In this document: positions 1 through 5,752 of the stretch, piece after piece
Layout of the letters: each line of letters begins with the position of its first letter
Numbering within the stretch: position 1 is the first letter of the stretch
Assembly (NCBI GenBank): GCA_946183815.1
Contig: CAMHDG010000022.1
Location: 1 to 11,257, forward strand
Origin: an uncultured bacterium
GTDB lineage: Bacteria; Cyanobacteriota; Vampirovibrionia; Gastranaerophilales; Gastranaerophilaceae
Length of the DNA stretch: 11,257 nt
Direction: 5' to 3'
Position numbers and translations under genes: made by a program
Notes under the pieces: generated by a model
Seen by the model: only the letters and a program-made list of their open reading frames with translations
What the model was told of the DNA's origin: nothing
Databases searched by the model: none

Positions 1-46
1 TTTAACGATAAAGAGGTAAAAATGTTCATTTTTTGTTAAGGAATGT

Positions 47-87
47 TAAATTATTGTTTAGAGGCTTTGCCTCTAAACAATAATTTA
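47..87. repeat. Perfect palindrome, 19-bp stem with TTT loop (copy 1)
   Basis: Bases 47-65 pair without mismatch with 69-87 around the triloop 66-68. The core is GAGGC-TTT-GCCTC with an AT-rich outer stem. The same 41 nt recur exactly at 5672-5712, so this is a dispersed repeat and not a local accident. It has no U-tract beyond the stem, which argues against a simple terminator. Confidence 0.9.
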
Positions 88-88
88 C

Positions 89-120
89 AGTGAATAGTGA
101 ATGGTGAATAGTGAATAGGA
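89..120. repeat. Heptanucleotide tandem repeat, left arm of a 32-bp inverted repeat
   Basis: Four heptamers GTGAATA/GTGAATG/GTGAATA/GTGAATA run from 90 to 117. The whole 89-120 segment is the exact reverse complement of 246-277. Heptameric short tandem repeats are well known in cyanobacteria; whether this one is related is inference. Confidence 0.85.
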
Positions 121-140
121 GAACTTTACTTGTTAAGTTC

Positions 141-181
141 GTCATTGCGAAAAAATTTTAACAAAATTTTTGAAGCAATCC
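141..181. repeat. Degenerate GTCATTGCGA...GAAGCAATCC interspersed repeat
   Basis: The ends GTCATTGCGA (141-150) and GAAGCAATCC (172-181) match the two ends of a short dispersed repeat I recall from many bacterial genomes. The usual GC-rich middle is replaced by an AT-only 9-bp hairpin (151-159 with 163-171, loop AAC). ATTGC at 144-148 can also pair with GCAAT at 175-179. Family membership is from memory, hence the moderate confidence. Confidence 0.45.
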
Positions 182-202
182 AGCCGATTTGTTTAAATAT
201 TT

Positions 203-221
203 TAACAGCCTTCGGCTGTTA
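203..221. repeat. Small hairpin, 8-bp stem with TTC loop
   Basis: TAACAGCC at 203-210 pairs perfectly with GGCTGTTA at 214-221 around TTC. It is one of five short-loop hairpins within the 47-313 element. Confidence 0.7.
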
Positions 222-224
222 TAT

Positions 225-244
225 TTTGCAAGTTTACTTGCAAA
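225..244. repeat. Small hairpin, TTTGCAAG/CTTGCAAA stem
   Basis: 225-232 pairs perfectly with 237-244 over a TTTA loop. It abuts the right heptamer arm. Confidence 0.65.
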
Positions 245-245
245 T

Positions 246-277
246 TCCTATTCACTATTCACCATTCACTATTCACT
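246..277. repeat. Heptanucleotide repeat, right arm of the 32-bp inverted repeat
   Basis: This is the exact reverse complement of 89-120, reading as TATTCAC-type heptamers. The two arms could fold into a long stem that encloses 121-245 and its internal hairpins. Confidence 0.85.
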
Positions 278-280
278 AAA

Positions 281-297
281 GGGCAACTTCGTTGCCC
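281..297. repeat. Small hairpin GGGCAAC-TTC-GTTGCCC
   Basis: Seven perfect base pairs with a TTC loop. It lies 14 nt past the stop codon of the minus-strand R3H ATPase gene, so it could act as a weak 3' stabiliser or terminator for that mRNA. The run after it on the minus strand is only TTT, so it is not a convincing intrinsic terminator. Confidence 0.6.
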
Positions 298-310
298 GCT
301 AAACAATAAT

Positions 311-1921
311 TTACACATCTTGACTAAAATCTCGACCGCCGACTATACGCAGGTGTCTGTCTTTACCTTCGCCAACAGAACGGCTTTCCAGATTGTGTTG
401 TTCTACTAGTGCGTGTTGGAGTTTCCTTATTTGTTGGTTTTGAGGGTTAAGTTCTATGTTTTTTGCCCCTGCTAAAATCTTATTAATCGCCGCTTTTGCC
501 TCATCTAAGGCACGCTCTGCATCATCATAGTAGCCGTGTATTGTTTCGTGTGTATCATCTTCAACACAAAGTGCATCTTTTAATACTTTTTGTATTTGTG
601 CCATTGAGTTTGTTTTTACGAAAAATACTTGCAGTCTGTATTCATTAGCGGTTGATAATATCTTTGCACCGCCTTTTGCAAAGTTTTTGTGTGCAATAAC
701 TAAATCTGCATCATCAATGTTACGTGTGAGTTCTGCATTAAGATCCAGTCTTTCTATCGCTTTTTCAACAATAGTTCTCGATACTGCATAAAGATATATT
801 TTCTTTATAGGTTTAACGCTTTCAACATATTCTTTTCTTGAAAAACTGAATTTAAGTGTGTCCTCAGGTTTTTCGAGTAATTGAGTTTCAATCTTGTTAA
901 TTTGTTCAGCGACAACTTTAACATTATCAGCAGTAACATTATCGTCTTGTTGGACCTTTCTGATTTCCGGTCTTATAGGCCATCCTCTTAAAATGTAGTC
1001 AACAGCCTCTGACGTGTTTTTATATACAGCGAGAGTGTTTCTGTCAATAATCTCAATAACAATATCAAACGTAGGTTGTTTTTCTCTTTCGAGAACAGTT
1101 TTTTGTGAGGCTCTGCGTTTTGCCTCATCGTCACCTAATGTAACTGACTGAATGCCACCTACTAAATCTGATAATGTAGGGTTTTTAATGAGGTTTTCAA
1201 GAGTGTTCCCGTGAGCAGTTGCAATAAGCATAACCCCACGTTCAGCAATGGTTCTTGCTGCTTGTGCCTCTGCCTCCGTTCCTATTTCGTCAACTACAAT
1301 AACTTCCGGAGTGTGATTTTCAACCGCTTCAATCATAATATCTTTTTGAAATTCAGGTTGTCGAACCTGCATTCTTCTTGCTGAACCTATTGCAGGATGA
1401 GGAATATCTCCATCCCCCGCTATTTCGTTGGATGTATCAACGACAACGACTCGTTTACCAAGTTCATCAGCAACTAAACGTGATATTTCACGTAGTTTTG
1501 TTGTTTTTCCAACCCCCGGACGACCTAAAAATAATATGCTTTTACCCATTAAACAAAAATCTTTGATACAAGCGATAGTCCCCGTTACAACTCTACCAAC
1601 CCTGCATGTCAACCCCACTACTTTTCCTTGCCTGTTCCTTATTGCACTAATTCTGTGCAATGTCCCCGGAATCCCTGACCTGTTATCTGTCGTAAATTCA
1701 GGCAGTTTGCTCGTGACGGCTTCAATGTCCTCAATCGTGATTTCTCCCGTATCAAGTTTATCTATCTTCCCGTCTGCGTGGCGAATTTCGGGTCGCCGTC
1801 CGATGTCCAGAACAATCTCTATAACATCTTCCATTTTGGAATACGTAATCTGACTTTTGATTTTGTCAGGCATAACTGCTAACAGTAAGTTAACATCGTT
1901 CTGAAATTGTAGGTTGCTCAT
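311..1921 (-). CDS. AAA ATPase with C-terminal R3H domain (Ycf45/SpoIIIAA-like)
   Basis: Encodes 536 aa. The ATPase core has a Walker A motif GRPGVGKTT at about 133-141 and a Walker B motif VIVVDEIG at about 207-214, the arrangement seen in cyanobacterial/plastid Ycf45-like and SpoIIIAA-like ATPases. A divergent linker follows (about 320-490). The C-terminus carries an R3H single-stranded nucleic-acid-binding signature: R499 and H503 in RKLQH, then the basic GKDRHLRI around 519-526. A cytosolic nucleotide-driven RNA/DNA-binding role is inferred; the substrate of this family is not established to my knowledge. The ATG is preceded by GGAG (complement of 1935-1938) at a rather long 13-nt distance, and by a perfect extended -10. 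The TAA stop lies inside the right end of the 47-313 repeat element. There is no signal peptide or membrane segment. Confidence 0.85.
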   Translation of the reverse strand: MSNLQFQNDVNLLLAVMPDKIKSQITYSKMEDVIEIVLDIGRRPEIRHADGKIDKLDTGEITIEDIEAVTSKLPEFTTDNRSGIPGTLHRISAIRNRQGKVVGLTCRVGRVVTGTIACIKDFCLMGKSILFLGRPGVGKTTKLREISRLVADELGKRVVVVDTSNEIAGDGDIPHPAIGSARRMQVRQPEFQKDIMIEAVENHTPEVIVVDEIGTEAEAQAARTIAERGVMLIATAHGNTLENLIKNPTLSDLVGGIQSVTLGDDEAKRRASQKTVLEREKQPTFDIVIEIIDRNTLAVYKNTSEAVDYILRGWPIRPEIRKVQQDDNVTADNVKVVAEQINKIETQLLEKPEDTLKFSFSRKEYVESVKPIKKIYLYAVSRTIVEKAIERLDLNAELTRNIDDADLVIAHKNFAKGGAKILSTANEYRLQVFFVKTNSMAQIQKVLKDALCVEDDTHETIHGYYDDAERALDEAKAAINKILAGAKNIELNPQNQQIRKLQHALVEQHNLESRSVGEGKDRHLRIVGGRDFSQDV

Positions 1922-1944
1922 TAATTTATCATATCTCCAACAGA

Positions 1945-1953
1945 ATTATAACA
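1945..1953 (-). promoter_or_regulatory. Extended -10 promoter (TGTTATAAT) for the R3H ATPase gene
   Basis: Read on the minus strand, bases 1953 to 1945 give TG-T-TATAAT, a perfect extended -10. Standard spacing puts +1 near 1938, at the 5' edge of the GGAG Shine-Dalgarno, for a leader of about 17 nt. No good -35 is seen, as is usual for extended -10 promoters. Confidence 0.6.
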
Positions 1954-2009
1954 TATCTTTCTTAAGTTTTCATTTTATACATTATTTTTTGATGATAAAT
2001 CAACTGTAT

Positions 2010-2022
2010 GAGGTACTACCTC
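2010..2022. promoter_or_regulatory. Operator-like dyad GAGGTA-C-TACCTC
   Basis: Six-base perfect inverted arms sit around a single central base, midway between two divergent promoters. The position and symmetry fit a regulator-binding site, but no regulator is known and a 13-bp dyad can arise by chance. Confidence 0.25.
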
Positions 2023-2202
2023 TGGGTTTCATTATGTTTTATATAACATTAAGTTTTGTATAGTTTGGGTCTTTTACAAAGTTCGATAGTTGTTGAGTAA
2101 TGTTGGATACTTAGGGTGCACATTGCCCTACTATCTAAATTCCCTGAATACATGTTTTTATAACATATTATTAAGTATTGTATATTTAATAAAATAGTAT
2201 AA

Positions 2203-2238
2203 AAATATGGTATAACTCGTCTGTAAATATGGTATCAT
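2203..2238 (+). promoter_or_regulatory. Tandem extended -10 promoters ahead of the TPR operon
   Basis: The 11-mer AAATATGGTAT occurs at 2203-2213 and 2225-2235, exactly 22 bp apart. Each copy forms an extended -10: TG-G-TATAAC (2208-2216) and TG-G-TATCAT (2230-2238). The upstream one predicts +1 near 2223. The downstream one predicts +1 at 2245, the A of the ATG. No Shine-Dalgarno is present before the start. Confidence 0.5.
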
Positions 2239-2244
2239 TGTCCT

Positions 2245-2916
2245 ATGAGTATATCTAAATCAAAATTACATGATTACCTTGATGATTTTAAAAAGAGGGT
2301 AGATGCACTTTCTTCTGACGGTGTGGATTTTAATAACACAGATGGAATTGATTTAATAATATCCCTTTATGATGAAATATCTTCTTTTTTGATTGATGCA
2401 AAAGGGATTCCTGATGTGGTTAGAAAGTACATTATATCAAAGGAAGAGGAAAAATTGCCTGATGAGTATTCTGCTCTTTTTGCCCTAAACAGACTTTATG
2501 AGGCTATAAGGTTGTCTGCCAAAAAACAAATAGACTCTTATGTGTCAGAGAAAAATTATTCTGAAGCAATAGAGATTTTCTCTAAAGCCTTAAGATTTGA
2601 TGTTAGAAATATAGAACTTATCGAATACATTGAACCTGTTTTTAAAGACTATGGGCTTAATAATGAATTGATAGATTTGTATAAAGTTGAATTTGTTTAT
2701 ACCCTAAACCCGTTATGTTTTGAAAAAGCGGGCGATATTTATTATGAGGCTAATGATTTTAATTCTGCAATAGATTCTTATTTGAATTGTGCTGAAATTA
2801 GCGAAAACTATCTTTCCATATACGAAAAACTTGCTGATGTGTTCGGAAAAACAAATGATGAAACAAGCAAAAATGCTTGCCTTGAACAGATAAAGAGGAT
2901 AAAAGATGGATTATAA
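2245..2916 (+). CDS. Small TPR-repeat protein, first gene of the TPR/glycosyltransferase operon
   Basis: Encodes 223 aa. The N-terminal half (about 1-95) is helical without recognisable repeats. Tetratricopeptide-like helix pairs follow at about 97-125 (NYSEAIEIFSKAL), 155-187 (KAGDIYYEANDFNSAIDSYL) and 190-220. No signal peptide, membrane segment or catalytic motif is visible, so a cytosolic scaffold or adaptor role is likely, partner unknown. The ATG has no Shine-Dalgarno; the nearest -10 element places +1 on the start codon. The 3' end overlaps the next gene by 11 bp, which fits translational coupling. Residues 40-44 (SLYDE) and 71-73 (LPD) line up with SLFCE at 40-44 and LPD at 76-78 of the next protein, suggesting the two arose by duplication. 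Confidence 0.75.
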   Translation: MSISKSKLHDYLDDFKKRVDALSSDGVDFNNTDGIDLIISLYDEISSFLIDAKGIPDVVRKYIISKEEEKLPDEYSALFALNRLYEAIRLSAKKQIDSYVSEKNYSEAIEIFSKALRFDVRNIELIEYIEPVFKDYGLNNELIDLYKVEFVYTLNPLCFEKAGDIYYEANDFNSAIDSYLNCAEISENYLSIYEKLADVFGKTNDETSKNACLEQIKRIKDGL

Positions 2917-3523
2917 GAAAGAGTATATCAAGACAAAGTTAACTGAATTAAGCAACTCTTATAAGTCTGTTGCAATTTTATCTGATTACGCAATTAAGAC
3001 GAATGATTTTAAACTTGTTTACTCTCTTTTTTGTGAATTAAAGAGTATCTTTAATAAGATTTTGTTATTTGTTAAAAATAATTGTCCAAAATCTATATAT
3101 GAAAAAGTTGAGAATTTAGACACAGAGAATTTACCAGATTATTTTGAACCTTTAAAGACTGTGGATATTTATTCAAAAATATTGTCTTTAAAATATCCGA
3201 ATATCGAAACTGATAATCCAAAAGAAAAAATAATGTTACATAAAATGGGGATAGAGTTTAATCCAACAGAAGAAATCTCATATTTGGGTATAGCAAAAAT
3301 ATTACTGGAGGAAAAGAAATATCCGCAGGTAATAAAACTATGTGAGTATATAAAAACAATCTCTGATACTGCACCTGTTTGGGAGATATTAGGTGATACT
3401 TACAGAGAATTAAAAGATTATGGTAAATCAATAGATGCATATTCAAAATACCTTGAACTTAATGAAAAAGATGCAGAAGGCGAGGCAAAATTAGCAGAAA
3501 CTTATGAGGAAGCACTAAAATAG
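2906..3523 (+). CDS. Small TPR-repeat protein, second gene of the operon
   Basis: Encodes 205 aa. The N-terminal region (about 1-100) resembles that of the preceding protein by collinear landmarks (SLFCE at 40-44, LPD at 76-78). The C-terminal half holds TPR-like units, at about 125-150 (YLGIAKILLEEKKYPQVIKL) and 156-190 (WEILGDTYRELKDYGKSIDAYSKYLEL by position 159-185). A GAGG Shine-Dalgarno at 2895-2898, 7 nt before the ATG, supports this start, which lies inside the upstream gene. The TAG stop is immediately followed by the ATG of the glycosyltransferase gene, so the three genes are almost certainly co-transcribed. No enzymatic motif is seen. A protein-interaction partner of the downstream TPR-glycosyltransferase is a reasonable but unproven idea. 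Confidence 0.75.
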   Translation: MDYKKEYIKTKLTELSNSYKSVAILSDYAIKTNDFKLVYSLFCELKSIFNKILLFVKNNCPKSIYEKVENLDTENLPDYFEPLKTVDIYSKILSLKYPNIETDNPKEKIMLHKMGIEFNPTEEISYLGIAKILLEEKKYPQVIKLCEYIKTISDTAPVWEILGDTYRELKDYGKSIDAYSKYLELNEKDAEGEAKLAETYEEALK

Positions 3524-5245
3524 ATGACAAAAAATGCAATTTTTAGTTTGAATAATATAATAATGTCGGCATATCCTGAAGATAAAGACTTATTCAGGAC
3601 ACTTTCCGATGAGAATAATTTAATGTTAACTTTCGTGGATAAAAAGTTGGTTTCGGAATTTGAGGATATAAAATCAGGGAAACAGATTACTTATGACCCG
3701 CAAAGCACTCCAACACTTGAAGATGCGGTTTTATGTTCTAATACAGGCTCTTTTGGTCAGTCGTTTTGGGAGTTTTTTCGGTTGTACAGGCAAAACCCCG
3801 CTGATGATAGTTTATTAAAATCTGCAATAACTAATTTGCTTATGCTAAAGGGTTATGATGTCGTGTTAGACCATTTTTCTTCAATCTTAAAAGAAAAGAT
3901 GAACGATGACCCTGAAATTATGAATATGCTTGCGTCTGCCTATTTTTTGACTCAGGAACATTATGAAGAAGCACTTCCTTTATACGAAATGTTGAAGGAG
4001 GTTTATCCTGATAGTGTTATGGTGTTTTATCGCTTGGCACTTTGCTATGAAAGATTATATCAGGATAAGTATTTAGATAAGCAGTTAGAATATGCTAAAA
4101 AAGCATACGAAATTAGTGATGATGAGAATATTCCTCACGAACTTTTGGCAAAGTATTATTATCGTTCGGGGAATAAGAAAGAGTGCTTAAAATGTTTTGA
4201 CCATATATTAAAGAACGAACCATCCCCTGAAAACAAAGTTGCTTATGGCAGATTTTTAATGAAAGAAGGCTTTATTTCGGAGGGGTTTAGAGCGTACTTA
4301 TCTCGGTTTGATACAGGAAAAGTTGCGTATCCTGTTTTGTTGACTGCTGATAAACGATGGAACGGAAAAAGTGATTTGTCTTCGTCTGTTGTAATAGTTC
4401 ACTATGAGCAAGGGTTTGGGGATTCTGTTATGTTTTCCAGATATATCCCTAAAATATCAAGACTTGCAAAAAAAGTTATATTTGTTGTTCAGAAGAATTT
4501 GATTCCTGTTTTTAAATCGTCAGGTTTTGATAAATATTGCGAAATATTGTCGCATGAGGCAGATGTAAATTTGAACATTACTTTAGAGGATACAAACAAG
4601 TCTGTTATGTATAGCAAGGGGCAGGGAATGGGCAAAATTCCTCACGATTATCATATCCCTCTGTTAGATACTCCGTATCTTTTTGAAGAAGCCCCTGATA
4701 AAATGGAGGAGGCAGAAGGGTATTTAAAAACCGATCCAAAAAAGGTTCAGGAATTTAGGGAAAAATATATAAACAAAAACGATAAAATAAAAGTTGGGCT
4801 TGCTTATCACGGAACAAAAGATTCGTTATTAACCTATCGTGATATATCTGTGAAAAAGTTCTTACCTTTATTGAAAATGGATAATGTTGAATTTTATTCG
4901 TTCCAGTCTGATGAGTATGCACAAGAATTGCAGGAGTTGGATAAGTCTGTTAAGATAACAGATTTAGGTAAAGTGTTCAAAAACTTTGAGGATACTGCCT
5001 GTGCAATGGACTGTATGGACTTAATTATTTCAACTGATAATGTTGTAATGAATCTTGCAGGGGCACTGGGAGTAAGAACTTATGCTCTGTTCAATAAGTT
5101 TACGGAATCCCGCTGGTATTCGGTTGACGGCGATGATATCGGCTGGTATAAATCTGTAAAACCATTCCACGCAAAAACCTTTAATGACTGGGATAATTTG
5201 TTGACAGAGGTTAAAACGGAAATGGTAAAAGAATTTAATTTATAA
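3524..5245 (+). CDS. TPR protein fused to a GT9/GT41-like glycosyltransferase domain
   Basis: Encodes 573 aa. An N-terminal segment (1-90) precedes TPR repeats at about 95-260 (for example HYEEALPLYEMLKEVYPDS near 146-164 and KKECLKCFDHILKNEPS near 218-234). The C-terminal third resembles GT-B glycosyltransferases of the heptosyltransferase type found in many TPR fusions: HYEQGFGDSVMFSRY at 293-307, KVGLAYHG at 423-430, and DTACAMDCMDLIIS then LAGALG at 490-516, followed by ESRWY at 528-532. It probably adds a sugar to a protein or surface glycan; donor and acceptor are unknown. The family's usual D-T-x3-H-L-A-G is D505-N-V-V-M-N510-L-A-G here, replacing the conserved Thr and His. The gene starts directly after the upstream TAG; the closest purine-rich SD, GAGGA, ends 13 nt upstream. 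A strong terminator follows the stop. Confidence 0.75.
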   Translation: MTKNAIFSLNNIIMSAYPEDKDLFRTLSDENNLMLTFVDKKLVSEFEDIKSGKQITYDPQSTPTLEDAVLCSNTGSFGQSFWEFFRLYRQNPADDSLLKSAITNLLMLKGYDVVLDHFSSILKEKMNDDPEIMNMLASAYFLTQEHYEEALPLYEMLKEVYPDSVMVFYRLALCYERLYQDKYLDKQLEYAKKAYEISDDENIPHELLAKYYYRSGNKKECLKCFDHILKNEPSPENKVAYGRFLMKEGFISEGFRAYLSRFDTGKVAYPVLLTADKRWNGKSDLSSSVVIVHYEQGFGDSVMFSRYIPKISRLAKKVIFVVQKNLIPVFKSSGFDKYCEILSHEADVNLNITLEDTNKSVMYSKGQGMGKIPHDYHIPLLDTPYLFEEAPDKMEEAEGYLKTDPKKVQEFREKYINKNDKIKVGLAYHGTKDSLLTYRDISVKKFLPLLKMDNVEFYSFQSDEYAQELQELDKSVKITDLGKVFKNFEDTACAMDCMDLIISTDNVVMNLAGALGVRTYALFNKFTESRWYSVDGDDIGWYKSVKPFHAKTFNDWDNLLTEVKTEMVKEFNL

Positions 5246-5248
5246 ATG

Positions 5249-5280
5249 AAAAAACGGGATAAAAATTTATCCCGTTTTTT
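5249..5280. terminator. Bidirectional intrinsic terminator between the TPR operon and rpsT
   Basis: A long perfect stem (5249-5263 with 5266-5280) has core ACGGGAT/ATCCCGT, flanked by A6 on the left and T6 on the right. It therefore gives a hairpin plus U-tract on both strands, serving the convergent TPR/glycosyltransferase operon (+) and rpsT (-). Confidence 0.92.
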
Positions 5281-5297
5281 ATAGTGATTTTTAATCC

Positions 5298-5564
5298 CTA
5301 TTTTGCTAACTTTTTAGCAGCAAGAGTAAGTCTTGATTTTTTTCTAGCAGCGGTGTTTTTGTGTAAAATCCCTTTAGAAACCGCTTTGTCGCATAATTGG
5401 TATGCTTTTGATAAAGCAGTGTTAAAAGCATCTTTATCATCACCTGATGCTAATTCAAGAACTTTCTTTATAGCAGTCTTGATTGAAGATTTCCAAGCAA
5501 CATTTCTTTGTCTGTTTGCTTCTGCTATTAATACTCTTTTCTTTGCTGACTTAATGTTTGCCAT
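5298..5564 (-). CDS. rpsT: Small-subunit ribosomal protein S20 (bS20)
   Basis: Encodes 88 aa, the normal length of bS20, a primary binder of 16S rRNA in 30S assembly. The family hallmarks are plain: an N-terminal MANIKSAKKR, a strongly basic helical body rich in Lys/Ala, an HKNTAARKKSRLT segment at about 68-80, and a Lys/Ala-rich end. AAAGGA (complement of 5572-5577) lies 7 nt before the ATG and fixes the start. A TTGCAA-16-TAGAAT promoter upstream predicts a leader of about 72 nt containing a possible hairpin, where S20 feedback control could act, although that is inference. The gene is monocistronic and shares a terminator with the convergent TPR operon. Confidence 0.97.
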   Translation of the reverse strand: MANIKSAKKRVLIAEANRQRNVAWKSSIKTAIKKVLELASGDDKDAFNTALSKAYQLCDKAVSKGILHKNTAARKKSRLTLAAKKLAK

Positions 5565-5612
5565 TTTTTTATCCTTTCAAATTTGTACCGAAGCCTGCGA
5601 TTAATGACTTCG

Positions 5613-5631
5613 CATCTTCGTTACGAGGATG
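5613..5631 (-). promoter_or_regulatory. Leader hairpin in the rpsT 5' UTR
   Basis: CATCTTCG (5613-5620) and CGAGGATG (5624-5631) pair with one mismatch over a TTA loop, within the predicted rpsT leader. An alternative 5-bp pairing (TGCGA/TCGCA on the minus strand, about 5596-5615) shares bases with it. It could be a regulatory fold; the evidence is weak. Confidence 0.3.
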
Positions 5632-5642
5632 TGAGTAATATT

Positions 5643-5670
5643 ATTCTATTTGGTAAAGATTTAATTGCAA
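5643..5670 (-). promoter_or_regulatory. Sigma-70-type promoter of rpsT
   Basis: Minus strand TTGCAA (5670-5665), a 16-bp spacer, then TAGAAT (5648-5643). The predicted +1 is near 5636. The -35 box touches the palindromic repeat that begins at 5671. Confidence 0.5.
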
Positions 5671-5713
5671 GTAAATTATTGTTTAGAGGCTTTGCCTCTA
5701 AACAATAATTTAC
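5671..5713. repeat. Perfect palindrome, 20-bp stem with TTT loop (copy 2)
   Basis: It is identical to 47-87 over 41 nt and gains one more G-C pair at the ends (5671/5713). It lies between the divergent promoters of rpsT and the FliI-like gene, where no terminator is needed, so it is better read as an inserted dispersed repeat. Confidence 0.9.
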
Positions 5714-5737
5714 CTTCTTCCCCAAACCCCAAAAAAG

Positions 5738-5746
5738 TGATAAGAT
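5738..5746 (+). promoter_or_regulatory. Extended -10 promoter (TGATAAGAT) of the FliI-like gene
   Basis: TG-A-TAAGAT at 5738-5746 ends 6 nt before the ATG, so the predicted +1 is 5753, the A of the start codon. No -35 and no Shine-Dalgarno are visible. The surrounding 11-mer GTGATAAGATA recurs at 7835-7845 ahead of another gene. Confidence 0.45.
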
Positions 5747-5752
5747 ATAAAT

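Larger units (their letters stand above)
47..313. repeat. Composite nested inverted-repeat element (MITE-like), non-coding
   Basis: The stretch is bounded by 15-bp inverted ends: TAAATTATTGTTTAG at 47-61 and its complement at 299-313. Inside, in order, are a 19-bp-stem palindrome (47-87), a 32-nt heptamer arm (89-120), a degenerate GTCATTGCGA...GAAGCAATCC unit (141-181), three small hairpins (203-221, 225-244, 281-297) and the inverted partner of the heptamer arm (246-277). No open frame is supported. The right end supplies the TAA stop of the R3H ATPase gene (complement of 311-313). The layout suggests a non-autonomous repeat or a pile-up of several repeats. No transposase is seen, so mobility is inference. 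Confidence 0.7.
1922..2244. other. Divergent intergenic region, 323 bp, no gene
   Basis: It separates the R3H ATPase gene (-) from the TPR operon (+). It holds the extended -10 at 1945-1953 (-), tandem extended -10 elements at 2208-2238 (+), a 13-bp dyad at 2010-2022, and a weak TAGGG/CCCTA hairpin near 2131-2149. No open frame with a credible start was found. Confidence 0.7.

Noticed and set aside
89..277. CRISPR array
   Set aside because: The repeated units are contiguous 7-mers and inverted arms, with no regular repeat-spacer pattern or cas genes.
311..1921. Type IV pilus or secretion ATPase (PilT/VirB11)
   Set aside because: The C-terminal R3H motif and the overall Walker A/B context match the Ycf45/SpoIIIAA-like group, and no pilus genes adjoin.
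5284..5604. 106-codon plus-strand frame, hydrophobic
   Set aside because: It is the complement of rpsT; the apparent hydrophobicity comes from Lys/Ala codons read backwards.
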